From contig NZ_SNUT01000002.1 of assembly GCF_012027615.1 (NCBI RefSeq), positions 248,001-312,000 of the forward strand: a stretch of DNA of 64,000 bases, read 5' to 3'. A program made the position numbers and the translations under genes. A model generated the notes under the pieces. That model was not told where the DNA came from. It saw only the letters and a program-made list of their open reading frames with translations, and did not search any database. This DNA comes from Thermococcus sp. 21S7 (GTDB taxonomy: Archaea > Methanobacteriota_B > Thermococci > Thermococcales > Thermococcaceae). The stretch's first letter is position 1. Every line of letters starts with the position of its first letter. Shown here piece by piece: positions 8,816-17,057 of the stretch.

Positions 8816-10426
8816 TCATTGGTGAACAGCAAATCGTCCGAGGATCAGCAGGTCAAGCTTTGCCTTTCTGAACGTCCTCAGTGCGTCCTCCGGCGAGCAT
8901 ACTATGGGTTCGCCGTGCATGTTGAAGCTCGTGTTCAGCACCGCGCCCAGGCCCGTCTCCCGCTCGAAGGCTTTGATTACGTCGTAATAAGCCGGATTGA
9001 CTTCCTTCCTTACGGCCTGAGGTCTGGTCGTCCCATCCACGTGAACGACGGCTGGAGCGGCTTCTCTGAACTCCTCACTCGCCGTGTAGCTCATCGTCAT
9101 AAACTCGTTGGGCATTCCATTGAGGTCTTCGAGGTACCCTTCGGCTTTCTCCCACAGCAGGGAAGGCGCGAACGGCTGGAAGACGTCGCGCTTCAGGGCA
9201 ACGTTGAGCCTCTCTTTGATCCCCTCGTTCCTCGGGTCGGCTAAAATCGAGCGGTTGCCCAGGGCCCTCGGTCCGAACTCCATCGCCCCCTGGAAGAATC
9301 CGACCAGCCTGCCCTCAGCGAGGGCGTCCGCGACGAGGCCCGGGACGTCATCCACCTCCTCGAACTCAACGCCCTCCCTCTTCAGGAATCCTTCAACTCC
9401 TTCCCTTCCGTAGGATGGGCCGAGATAGACGTGCTCAAGTTTGAAGGGCCTCCACTTCCCGTCGAGCCTCTCGAACTGGGCCTTCACAAAAACCGCGGCG
9501 CCGAAGGCCAGACCGCCGTCGTCCATCGCCGGAAAAACCCACAGGTTATCGTCCCCGAGGATATGCCTCAGCACAGCGTTGGCCTTTACGTTCTGGGCGA
9601 CTCCGCCCGCGTAGGCAACGGGGAGTCCCTGCCCGTTAAGCCCGAGACCGAGCTCCTCAATCAGCCTTTCCAGATGCGCCTGGGCGCTGGCGGCTATCTC
9701 TATGGCCTTCCTCTGGAGCTTACCCTCAAGCTTTCCGAGCTTCATCTGGAGGGCGATATCCCTGGCGTGTCTGAGAGGATAATCAAAGAGCTCTGCGAGC
9801 TTCCTCGTCGCTTCAACCCCGATTACCCCGAGATGGTTGTCGAAGCTCAGTCCGTTCAGTTCTATTATTGAGCTCAGGTCGTAGACTGGTCTCCCATATG
9901 CCGCGAGGCTCATGACCTTGCCCTCGTGCCGCATGGGCTTGAATCCCAAAAGCTCGGTAACGGAGGCGTAGAAATCCCCGAGGGAGTCGATGTAGGTGCT
10001 CTGGGCTATCCTTACCATCTCCCCGTCTCTCGCCACGTATATCGAAGAGCTCAGTCCGTCCCCCGCGGCATCAATGCTCACGGCGAGGGCATCACGCCAC
10101 CCGGAGGTGTAGTAGGCCGATGCCGAATGGGCAAGGTGATGCTCGACAAAGAGGACCTTCCTCTTAAACTCGGGGCCGAAGAGCGCACGGAGGTTCTCTT
10201 CAAGCTCAAAAAGGCGTTTCTGCTTTCGGAATATACCCGCCACGGCTATGATTTCAACGTCCTCTGGTCCGGCCCCCGCCATCTCTAGGACTTTCCGCAC
10301 GCTCAGGACCGGGAAGCCCCTGTACTTCTTGATCCTGTTGAGTCTTTCCTCGTTAACGGCGAATACTCTGTCCCCGTCAATGAGTACTGCACCCGCATCG
10401 TGACCGTCGTGGATTCCGAGTATCAT
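8816..10426 (-). CDS. Carbamoyltransferase (NodU/CmcH/TobZ family)
   Basis: 536 residues. The N-terminal part has the Kae1-like fold: GIHDGHDAGAVLIDG near 3, then VEHHLAHSASAYYTSG near 115 and SIDAAGDGLSS near 139. The C-terminal domain has FQGAMEFGPRALGNRSIL near 372 and LNTSFNMHGEPIVCSPEDA near 495. Characterised members use carbamoyl phosphate and ATP to carbamoylate sugars or antibiotics. The substrate here is unknown, and no sugar or antibiotic genes are adjacent. A TATA box about 25 bases before the ATG, with no ribosome site between, suggests a leaderless transcript. Confidence 0.9.
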   Translation of the reverse strand: MILGIHDGHDAGAVLIDGDRVFAVNEERLNRIKKYRGFPVLSVRKVLEMAGAGPEDVEIIAVAGIFRKQKRLFELEENLRALFGPEFKRKVLFVEHHLAHSASAYYTSGWRDALAVSIDAAGDGLSSSIYVARDGEMVRIAQSTYIDSLGDFYASVTELLGFKPMRHEGKVMSLAAYGRPVYDLSSIIELNGLSFDNHLGVIGVEATRKLAELFDYPLRHARDIALQMKLGKLEGKLQRKAIEIAASAQAHLERLIEELGLGLNGQGLPVAYAGGVAQNVKANAVLRHILGDDNLWVFPAMDDGGLAFGAAVFVKAQFERLDGKWRPFKLEHVYLGPSYGREGVEGFLKREGVEFEEVDDVPGLVADALAEGRLVGFFQGAMEFGPRALGNRSILADPRNEGIKERLNVALKRDVFQPFAPSLLWEKAEGYLEDLNGMPNEFMTMSYTASEEFREAAPAVVHVDGTTRPQAVRKEVNPAYYDVIKAFERETGLGAVLNTSFNMHGEPIVCSPEDALRTFRKAKLDLLILGRFAVHQ

Positions 10427-10444
10427 GATGGCTTGTTGGAGGCC

Positions 10445-10482
10445 GGTTTTTTAAACGTTGGGAAGGGAAGGATTTAAAAATC
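10445..10482. promoter_or_regulatory. Back-to-back promoters for carbamoyltransferase and secreted protein
   Basis: On the minus strand GTTTAAAAAACC (about 10445-10457) lies some 25 bases before the carbamoyltransferase ATG (10426), so that message looks leaderless. On the plus strand GATTTAAAAATC (10471-10482) lies about 25 bases before a start near 10500, leaving a short leader with GGAGGTGAT for the gene at 10514. Confidence 0.55.
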
Positions 10483-10513
10483 CCGGGGGTTAACGTGCAT
10501 TGGAGGTGATAAC

Positions 10514-10903
10514 ATGAGGAAAGTACTGGCGGTGTTAGCGGCCTTAATGGTAGCCCTCCTCCCCCTTGCCGGAACAGTTAGTGCATCGGGAGGGGGCATC
10601 ACCTCCGCGACTATAGCGTGGTACTACCTGTACCTCCACCAGCAGGACAAGTTCAACGAGCTCTACAACCTCAGCGTTCAGATGAACGTCAGCAACGAGA
10701 CCCTCCAGGAAGTGTGGAGCCTCTACGAAAACGCAACCGCCGAGTACAGCAATGCCACTGCGTTCGGGCTTGCCCCAGGAAAGTCCGCAGGAGTCAGGTG
10801 GCTTTCCGCAATGGTTCACATAAGGAAGGCTTATCTTTACATGAGCCAGGCCGTTGAGCTCCTTGAAGAGGCGCTCGCACCCTTTGAGAACCAGACCGCC
10901 TGA
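10514..10903 (+). CDS. Small secreted helical protein, unknown
   Basis: 129 residues. A clear signal peptide (MRKVLAVLAALMVALLPLAG, cleavage near VSAS, residues 22-25) is followed by a short Gly/Ser stretch and an alpha-helical mature protein with many Asn-X-Ser/Thr sites (NLS, NVS, NET, NAT, NQT), typical of archaeal surface glycoproteins. The ribosome site GGAGGTGAT is strong. It resembles in style, not in recognisable sequence, the secreted helical protein at 17058-18266. Function unknown. Confidence 0.75.
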   Translation: MRKVLAVLAALMVALLPLAGTVSASGGGITSATIAWYYLYLHQQDKFNELYNLSVQMNVSNETLQEVWSLYENATAEYSNATAFGLAPGKSAGVRWLSAMVHIRKAYLYMSQAVELLEEALAPFENQTA

Positions 10904-10915
10904 TTTTCTTTTTTA
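10904..10915 (+). terminator. T-rich terminator after the secreted protein gene
   Basis: TTTTCTTTTTTA directly after the stop codon of the gene ending at 10903, the usual archaeal termination signal. The convergent proS gene ends about 40 bases further on. Confidence 0.55.
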
Positions 10916-10953
10916 TAATTCTTTGATTTTGATAAAGTGTTAAAGAAAAGGTC

Positions 10954-12402
10954 TCAGTAGGTTCTGGCGAACCTCGCCACGAATTTTGCCTCCCTGCCGC
11001 AGATCGGGCACTTTTTGCCTTCGGGAGCTTTGGCCTTCTCCTCGGGGTATGGCGTTCCAAGCATCTTGGCGTCGAGTATCTCCTCCATCTCAAGTCCACA
11101 GCTCTCCTCGCCGCACCATGCTATCTCAACTATTCCGCGCCTGTCCTCGAAGACGGCCTTGGCCTCCTCGATGGTCTCAACGCGCTTTATGTGGCTCTCA
11201 AGGAACTCCCTGGCGCGGAGGTACAGGTTCTCATGGATTGCATCGAGGGTTTTTCTGACTTCATCAACGATGGCATCACGCTCAACCGTGATCTTCTCAA
11301 GGGTGTCGCGCCTCGCAAGAACTGCCTTCCTGCCGGCAACGTCCCTCGGGCCGACCTCTATGCGGAGGGGAACCCCCTTGAGCTCCCAGTCGTAGAACTT
11401 CCTGCCCGGTCTTATGTCGCGCTCGTCAACGTGGACTCTGAGACCTGCAGTCCTCAGTTCCTCCGCTATCTCCCTTGCGTAGGCGAAGACGTCAGCCTCG
11501 GCGTCCTTCTTGGGAATCGGCACGACAACGACCTGTATCGGGGCCACCGTTGGGGGCAGAACCATCCCCCTGTCGTCGCCGTGTATGGCTATAACCGCTG
11601 CTAGAAGGCGCTCGCTCATTCCGAACGTCGTCTGGTGGGCGTACTCGTGGTCCCCGCTCTCAGTCTCGTACTGGATGTTGTACGCCTTCGCGAAGTTCTG
11701 GCGGTAGTTGTGCATGGTTCCTATCTGGAGAGTCCTGCCATCGGGCATCATGACCTCTGCTCCGAGGGAGTAGTAAGCGCCTGGGAACTTGTCCCAGTCG
11801 GGCCTCTTGGAAACGATGTATGGAATGGCGAGGAACTTTGCGAGCCTGTCGAATATCTCAAGGTCTTCCCTTATCTGCCTCTCAGCATCCTCAAAGCTGT
11901 CATGGGCCGTGTGGGATTCGAAAAAGCGGCTTATCTCCCTGACACGGATTAAGGGCCTCGTGTGCTTGGTCTCGTAGCGATAAACGTTAACTATCTGGTA
12001 GATTTTGAAGGGCAAATCTGCGTGTGAGCGGATCCACAGAGAGAACATTGAGTACATAGCGGTTTCGCTCGTCGGGCGAAGGATGAGCCTGACGTCGAGG
12101 GGGTCGTGGCCGGCGTGGGTAACCCAGAAAACCTCACCCTCAAAGCCCGCTATGTGCTCGGCCTCCTTCTGGAACTCGGTCTCGGGAATGAGCGCCGGGA
12201 AGAGAACCTCCTCGTGTCCGGTTCTCTCCATCTCGGAATGTATGAACCTCTCAATACTCCGCATGATTTTCAGCCCGTACGGGAGCCAGATGTTCATTCC
12301 CTTGACCGGATAGCGCTTGTCCTGGATTCCAGCCGTTTCAATCAGCTCGTTGTACCACTCGCTGAACTCCTCGCTCCACTTCTTCCTCTCCACCTTACCC
12401 AT
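10954..12402 (-). CDS. proS: Prolyl-tRNA synthetase, archaeal/eukaryotic type
   Basis: 482 residues, class II synthetase. Seen are the class II motif segments [16 protein letters not shown] near 44, [11 protein letters not shown] and [19 protein letters not shown] near 111, [13 protein letters not shown] near 147, and the anticodon-binding domain from about 285 ([17 protein letters not shown]). The C-terminal domain carries two CxxC-like pairs (ACGEESC-like and CPICG) and ends in the conserved tyrosine (FARTY). This domain order and terminal Tyr mark the archaeal form. TATA AACTTAAAAAC lies at about 12434-12444. Confidence 0.96.
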   Translation of the reverse strand: MGKVERKKWSEEFSEWYNELIETAGIQDKRYPVKGMNIWLPYGLKIMRSIERFIHSEMERTGHEEVLFPALIPETEFQKEAEHIAGFEGEVFWVTHAGHDPLDVRLILRPTSETAMYSMFSLWIRSHADLPFKIYQIVNVYRYETKHTRPLIRVREISRFFESHTAHDSFEDAERQIREDLEIFDRLAKFLAIPYIVSKRPDWDKFPGAYYSLGAEVMMPDGRTLQIGTMHNYRQNFAKAYNIQYETESGDHEYAHQTTFGMSERLLAAVIAIHGDDRGMVLPPTVAPIQVVVVPIPKKDAEADVFAYAREIAEELRTAGLRVHVDERDIRPGRKFYDWELKGVPLRIEVGPRDVAGRKAVLARRDTLEKITVERDAIVDEVRKTLDAIHENLYLRAREFLESHIKRVETIEEAKAVFEDRRGIVEIAWCGEESCGLEMEEILDAKMLGTPYPEEKAKAPEGKKCPICGREAKFVARFARTY

Positions 12403-12459
12403 CTACACCACCTAAAGGGAGAAACCGGAAAAGTTTTTAAGTTTTCCCGGTGCCGGGCT

Positions 12460-12477
12460 GAAATTTTGACAAATTTC
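12460..12477. promoter_or_regulatory. Perfect inverted repeat between proS and a dehydrogenase gene
   Basis: GAAATTT-TGAC-AAATTTC, seven-base perfect arms with a four-base spacer, just before the TATA-like CCTTATTA of the hydroxyacid dehydrogenase gene at 12528. A second, imperfect dyad (CCGGAAAA ... TTTTCCCGG, about 12425-12450) covers the proS promoter. Either could be an operator; no regulator is known from the sequence. Confidence 0.35.
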
Positions 12478-12527
12478 ATGCAAAAACCTTATTAGGGTCG
12501 TTTCGATAACCATCTTAAGGTGATACC

Positions 12528-13529
12528 ATGAGGCCGAGGGTGGCCGTTCTCTTTAAGATGAAGAGCAAACCGGTTGAGGAGCTAAGAAAATACGCGGACG
12601 TCGAATTCATTCTGTATCCCGACGTTGATGAACTGAAGGAACGAATAGGAGAATTCGACGCGGTGATACTCTCTCCCCTGAACCCGTTCCCCTGTGAGGT
12701 CATCGAGAGGGCCGATAGGCTGAGGGTGATAAGCTGCCATTCAGCAGGCTACGACCACGTTGACGTTAAAGCGGCAACGGAGAGGGGGATATACGTCACT
12801 AAAGTTGCGGGCGTTCTCAGCGAGGCCGTTGCGGAGTTCGCGGTCGGCCTCACGATAGCGCTCCTCCGGAAGATAGCCTACTCCGACAGGTTCATCCGTG
12901 CCGGAAAGTGGGACTCCCACAGGACGATATGGGGCGGCTTCAGGGGGATAGAGACAGTCTATGGAAAGAAAGTTGGAGTCCTCGGGATGGGCGCCATCGG
13001 GAAGGCCATAGCGCGGAGAATGAAGGCGATGGGCACGGAGATACTCTACTGGTCCCGCTCTCAGAAGCCCGATATCGAAAAAGAAGTTGGGGCCAGATAC
13101 ATGCCGCTCGAAGACGTCCTGAAGGAGAGCGATATCGTGATTTTGGCCCTTCCCGCCCTGCCCGAGACATACCACATCATAAACGCGGAGAGGCTGAGGC
13201 TATTGGAGGGCAAATACCTCGTGAATATCGGCCGCGGAACGCTCGTGGACGAAAAGGCCCTCGCGAGGGCCATCGAGGAGGGAAAGCTGAAGGGCTACGC
13301 GAGCGACGTCTTCGAGAACGAGCCGGTTCAGGAGCACGAGCTGTTCAAGCACGAGTGGGAGACCGTCCTAACGCCCCACTACGCCGGCCTTTCGAAGGAG
13401 GCCATGGAGGACATGGGATTCCAGGCGGTTAAGAATCTCCTCGCGATTCTCCGCGGCGAGGTTCCGGACACCCTGGTGAACCGTGAGGTGGTCGAAATTC
13501 GCCCTCCTGAGAGGGTGAGGATGCTCTGA
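12528..13529 (+). CDS. D-isomer specific 2-hydroxyacid dehydrogenase
   Basis: 333 residues. The NAD-binding domain has GKKVGVLGMGAIGKAIARRM near 145. The catalytic triad of the family is visible: Arg in VNIGRGTLVDE near 232, Glu in SDVFENEPV near 262 and His in LTPHYAGLS near 283. Substrates in this family include glyoxylate, hydroxypyruvate, phosphoglycerate and phosphite; the sequence alone does not choose, although the length and lack of an ACT domain argue against SerA. It is followed ten bases later by the M42 peptidase gene, so the two form an operon. Confidence 0.88.
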   Translation: MRPRVAVLFKMKSKPVEELRKYADVEFILYPDVDELKERIGEFDAVILSPLNPFPCEVIERADRLRVISCHSAGYDHVDVKAATERGIYVTKVAGVLSEAVAEFAVGLTIALLRKIAYSDRFIRAGKWDSHRTIWGGFRGIETVYGKKVGVLGMGAIGKAIARRMKAMGTEILYWSRSQKPDIEKEVGARYMPLEDVLKESDIVILALPALPETYHIINAERLRLLEGKYLVNIGRGTLVDEKALARAIEEGKLKGYASDVFENEPVQEHELFKHEWETVLTPHYAGLSKEAMEDMGFQAVKNLLAILRGEVPDTLVNREVVEIRPPERVRML

Positions 13530-13539
13530 GGTGATTGTG

Positions 13540-14535
13540 ATGCTCGTTGAGGAACTGAGGGAAATAACCGGGATTCCCGGTATTTCCGGCTATGAGGAAA
13601 GGATACGGGAAAAGATAGCTGAGTGGCTTGAACCCTACGCCGACTACACGGTTGACACCATTGGAAACCTCGTCGTTGAGCTCGGCGAGGGCGAACTCAA
13701 GGGCATCTTCATGGCCCACATGGACGAAATAGGACTTTTGATTACCGGGATAAGGCCGGACGGAAAGCTCACCTTCAGAAAAATCGGTGGAATAGACGAT
13801 AGACTTCTCTACGGCAGGCACCTCGACGTTATAACCGAGAACGGAAAGCTCGACGGCGTCATCGGGGCACTTCCGGTGCACCTCAACCTTGAAAGGAAGT
13901 TCGACACGGTTCCCTGGAGCAAGCTGGTCATCGATATCGGCGCCGGGAGCAGGGGGGAGGCGGAAGCACTTGGAGTCAGGGTGCTGGATTACGCGGTCTT
14001 TAAGAAGCACTTTGCCGTTCTCAACAACCGCTACGTTTCAACCCGTTCTCTGGACGACCGCTTCGGTGTCGTCGCACTGGTTGAGGCAATAAAAGACCTC
14101 GTTGACCACGACCTCGATGGAAGGTGGATTTTCGCCTTCACAGTGCAGGAGGAAATAGGTCTCAAGGGAGCGAAGTTTCTGGCCGAGCATTACACTCCAA
14201 AGTACGCCTTTGCTGTAGACTCCTTTGCCTGCTGCGGTGATATAACCGGAGACGTAAGGCTCGGCGGGGGTGCTGTGATAAGGGCCGTCGATAACTCCGC
14301 GATCTATACAAGGAAGCTCGCCAGAAAGGTTGCCGGGATAGCGTCGAGGAACGAGATTCCCCTTCAGGTGGGCGTCACAGGCGGCGGAACGGATGCATCC
14401 GTGTTCCAGGGTAAGAGTGAGGTCCTCGCCCTGAGCGTTCCGATAAGGTACCTCCACAGCGAGGTCGAGACCCTCCACCTAGCGGACCTTGAGGCATTGA
14501 TAAAGCTTATGGAGGCGATAGCCTTCGAACTGTGA
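13540..14535 (+). CDS. M42 family aminopeptidase
   Basis: 331 residues, a two-metal aminopeptidase of the TET/glutamyl aminopeptidase type that forms dodecamers. The metal and catalytic residues are all seen: His and Asp in FMAHMDEIG near 64, Asp in STRSLDDRFG near 172, the Glu pair in TVQEEIGLKG near 202, Asp in FAVDSF near 224 and His in RYLHSEVETLH near 305. ATG 13540 is chosen over GTG 13531 because GGTGAT (13530-13535) is the ribosome site. It probably completes digestion of peptides inside the cell. Confidence 0.92.
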   Translation: MLVEELREITGIPGISGYEERIREKIAEWLEPYADYTVDTIGNLVVELGEGELKGIFMAHMDEIGLLITGIRPDGKLTFRKIGGIDDRLLYGRHLDVITENGKLDGVIGALPVHLNLERKFDTVPWSKLVIDIGAGSRGEAEALGVRVLDYAVFKKHFAVLNNRYVSTRSLDDRFGVVALVEAIKDLVDHDLDGRWIFAFTVQEEIGLKGAKFLAEHYTPKYAFAVDSFACCGDITGDVRLGGGAVIRAVDNSAIYTRKLARKVAGIASRNEIPLQVGVTGGGTDASVFQGKSEVLALSVPIRYLHSEVETLHLADLEALIKLMEAIAFEL

Positions 14536-14563
14536 GCGTTCAATCAATGACGGAGGTGATCCC

Positions 14564-15328
14564 TTGCTCAAATACGTTGGCTACTTTGCGGTTGGAGTAT
14601 TCATCGGCATCCTTGCGGCCCTCTTTGGTCTCGGAGGTGGATTCTTGATAGTCCCAACGCTGAACTTCCTCGGCGTCGAGATACACCACGCCGTCGGAAC
14701 TTCCAGTGCGGCAGTCGTCTTTACCTCCCTCAGCTCCGCGATAGCGTACTCAAGACAGAAGAGAATACACTACAAGGTCGGCCTCCTGCTGGCCTCAACG
14801 GCCGTAGTTGGTGCATACATCGGCGCGTGGATGACTTCCTTTATAAGCGCCGCCCAGCTGAAGGTCATCTTCGGTCTCGCCCTCGTTATAGTTGCCGTCA
14901 GGATATACCGCAAGAAAACCGCAGAGCCGAGTGAGGTTAAGCTTGAGGAAGTGAAGGTCAACTACAAGCTTGTGCCGGTTGGTGGCTTCTTCGCCGGAAT
15001 TGCCAGCGGTCTCCTCGGCGTCGGTGGGGGAATAATCAACGTGCCCTTCCTGACGTACCTCGGCCTGCCCATACACTACGCGGTGGCTACTTCAAGCTTT
15101 GCAATAGTCTTCACCGCAACCGCTGGAGCGCTCAAGCACTACGCCATGGGCAACGTGGAGACCCAGTGGCTGGTCCTCCTCGTCCCGGGCCTCATCATCG
15201 GTGCCCAGCTCGGTGCGAGGATAGCGAAGAGGACGAGGGCGAGCAGCCTTAAGAAGGCCTTCGCGGTCCTCATGGCCCTCTTGGCTCTGAGGATGATACT
15301 GAAAGGTCTCGGTCTTCCGGTTCCGTGA
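14564..15328 (+). CDS. TauE/SafE family anion transporter, copy 1
   Basis: 254 residues, about eight membrane segments arranged as two homologous halves. Both halves carry the family signature: GLGGGFLIVPTL with the following HHAVGTSSAAVVFTS near 20-50, and GVGGGIINVPFL followed by HYAVATSSFAIVFT near 150-180. The family exports or imports sulfite, sulfoacetate or other small organic anions. The start is TTG, after a good GGAGGTGAT. It runs 59 bases into the convergent membrane protein gene. A paralogue lies at 15932-16684. Confidence 0.9.
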   Translation: MLKYVGYFAVGVFIGILAALFGLGGGFLIVPTLNFLGVEIHHAVGTSSAAVVFTSLSSAIAYSRQKRIHYKVGLLLASTAVVGAYIGAWMTSFISAAQLKVIFGLALVIVAVRIYRKKTAEPSEVKLEEVKVNYKLVPVGGFFAGIASGLLGVGGGIINVPFLTYLGLPIHYAVATSSFAIVFTATAGALKHYAMGNVETQWLVLLVPGLIIGAQLGARIAKRTRASSLKKAFAVLMALLALRMILKGLGLPVP

Positions 15329-15830
15329 GTTCTCCTCTCCTTCTTTCCTTCAGATAAGCCGCCCCAAGGAGGAGCGTTGCAACCATCATGACCAGCCACG
15401 CAATCACCAGAGGCCTATCATAGGGATAATAGAGCTCTCCCGTCAGGATGTGCAGTAGAGAGACTATAAGCAGCATTACGGACAATGTGAACCCAATGAG
15501 CCCACCAATAACAAAAAGCACTATGTTCCCGCTTCCGTAGCCCATCTCACCCCCGAGCGCAAGCTCGGCGCGATAACCGATTACGGCCGCTGAGATGAGG
15601 ACAACCCCAGTCAGAAGAAGGTTCACGGGGCTAAGTTTTCCCCTCCCCCACTCATACAAGCCGTAGGCAAGCACCAGCAGCAATCCTCCAGCGGCGGAGC
15701 CGAGCCAGACCGAAAGGTCCTTGTAAAAGCCGTAGGGTGCGTCCCAGTTGGCGAAGGTTATCGAGCCCGGCTGGGTTATCACAAAGACGAGAAGCACCAT
15801 CAGCCAGTACTTTTTCCACCCCATTTTCAT
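15270..15830 (-). CDS. Membrane protein, unknown function
   Basis: About 186 residues with four to five hydrophobic segments (near 8-25, 40-58, 70-88, 105-130 and 145-160) and a charged tail rich in Glu, Asp and Ser that is encoded antisense to the end of the first TauE gene. ATG 15830 and ATG 15824 are possible starts; TTG 15857 is less likely. It is set between the two TauE/SafE paralogues and shares a divergent promoter region with the second. No family recognised. Confidence 0.65.
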   Translation of the reverse strand: MKMGWKKYWLMVLLVFVITQPGSITFANWDAPYGFYKDLSVWLGSAAGGLLLVLAYGLYEWGRGKLSPVNLLLTGVVLISAAVIGYRAELALGGEMGYGSGNIVLFVIGGLIGFTLSVMLLIVSLLHILTGELYYPYDRPLVIAWLVMMVATLLLGAAYLKERRRGELTEPEDRDLSVSSSEPRGP

Positions 15831-15891
15831 CCATATTCCTACGGCTTCAAAGTTCAAAAATTTTTTGGCTGAAGTTGTAATCGCCCGGCTA

Positions 15892-15903
15892 AATTATATA
15901 AAC
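15892..15903. promoter_or_regulatory. Shared two-way TATA element
   Basis: AATTATATAAAC reads as a TATA box on both strands. On the plus strand it would start transcription near 15918 for the second TauE gene (ATG 15932), on the minus strand near 15870 for the membrane protein. One element may therefore drive both genes. Confidence 0.5.
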
Positions 15904-15931
15904 CTTCCCGGGGATACGGGGCCGATGCGGA

Positions 15932-16684
15932 ATGCTTAACCCAGTGATGGCCGTTTTAATCGGTGTCCTCATAGGAACGATAGCGGGTCTGTTTGGTGTT
16001 GGGGGCGGGTTCCTCATCGTTCCCTCGCTGGTGTTCCTTGGACTGCCCGTTCACGTGGCCATTGGAACCAGCCTCGCGTGCATAACGATAAGCTCTCTAG
16101 CCTCAGCCTCCGCCCACATCCGAGCAGGCAGGGTTCTCTATCGGGTGGCCTTCCTGAAGGAGGTTTTCTCAATTCCCGCCGCGGTAATGGGCGCGTACCT
16201 CTCGGGGATACTGAACTCAAACGTTCTGGAGGCGGTGTTTGGCCTTCTCCTAATCTACGTTGCCTACGTCTTCGTCAGGAGAAGCGATGTACGAAACCGT
16301 GGGGAGGCTCTGAGGATAAACTATAGAAAGGTTCCGCTGATCGGTGCCCTCTCCGGCCTGACCTCCGGACTTCTGGGGGTCAGCGGGGGCGTACTGAACG
16401 TCCCCCTCTTCCACACCCTCGCGGGCCTCCCAGTAAACTACGCGGTCGGAACGTCCAGCCTCGCCCTGTTCTTCACGGCCCTGGTAGGAACGGCCACCCA
16501 CCTCACACTGGGCCAGGTGGACCTTCAAACGGCGCTCCTGCTGTCTCCGGGTCTCATAATAGGGGCCGCAGCTGGGGCCAGGTTGGTTCCGAGGCTTCAT
16601 CCAAGGCGGTTCAAGATACTGTTCTCCGTGCTTCTGATAATGGTCGCGGTGAGGCTCCTCCTCAGGGCACTCAAAGGTTTTTAA
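15932..16684 (+). CDS. TauE/SafE family anion transporter, copy 2
   Basis: 250 residues, eight predicted membrane segments in two halves, with the paired signatures GVGGGFLIVPSLVFLGLPVH near 23 and GVSGGVLNVPLFHTLAGLPV near 151. It is clearly related to the gene at 14564-15328 but not a recent duplicate, since the two differ at many positions. The substrate is unknown, sulfur-containing anions being typical. The start ATG 15932 has only a weak ribosome site; the leader is short. Confidence 0.9.
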   Translation: MLNPVMAVLIGVLIGTIAGLFGVGGGFLIVPSLVFLGLPVHVAIGTSLACITISSLASASAHIRAGRVLYRVAFLKEVFSIPAAVMGAYLSGILNSNVLEAVFGLLLIYVAYVFVRRSDVRNRGEALRINYRKVPLIGALSGLTSGLLGVSGGVLNVPLFHTLAGLPVNYAVGTSSLALFFTALVGTATHLTLGQVDLQTALLLSPGLIIGAAAGARLVPRLHPRRFKILFSVLLIMVAVRLLLRALKGF

Positions 16685-16714
16685 TCTCCTCGACTAGTTC
16701 CTCTGGGGAAGGAC

Positions 16715-16996
16715 ATGAAAGAAGTGTTCGAGAAAATCAGGGCCGAGTACGGGGTCGAGATAGAGGATGAAAACGACATGACGAACGCGTGGAAGCTCGT
16801 TGAGACCCTCAAGGATAGGGGGTGGGTGGTGTACATCATCACCGCCAGGGGACGCGAGCAGGTCGATGCGTGGCACCCGAACTACGGAAGCCTATACGCC
16901 CAGTTCGGTGAGATTCCGCATTTTAGGAACGTGGTGGAGGGGATATGTGCCACAGCCCTCTATATAAGGGAGCTTGAGAAGAATGGAACGCTCTGA
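16715..16996 (+). CDS. Small conserved-looking protein, unknown
   Basis: 93 residues, soluble, with an acidic N-terminal half (AEYGVEIEDENDMTNAWKLV) followed by a beta-rich middle (GWVVYIITARGREQVDAWHP). No family recognised. The ribosome site GGGGAAGGA before the ATG, the gene-like codon use and fit between neighbours support it. It follows the second TauE gene by 30 bases and may be co-transcribed. Confidence 0.65.
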   Translation: MKEVFEKIRAEYGVEIEDENDMTNAWKLVETLKDRGWVVYIITARGREQVDAWHPNYGSLYAQFGEIPHFRNVVEGICATALYIRELEKNGTL

Positions 16997-17057
16997 AACG
17001 TTCGTTCCATCGGAGTCCTCAAATAGGTTGGGCGCCTAGCGTTCATCGGTGATGCCC

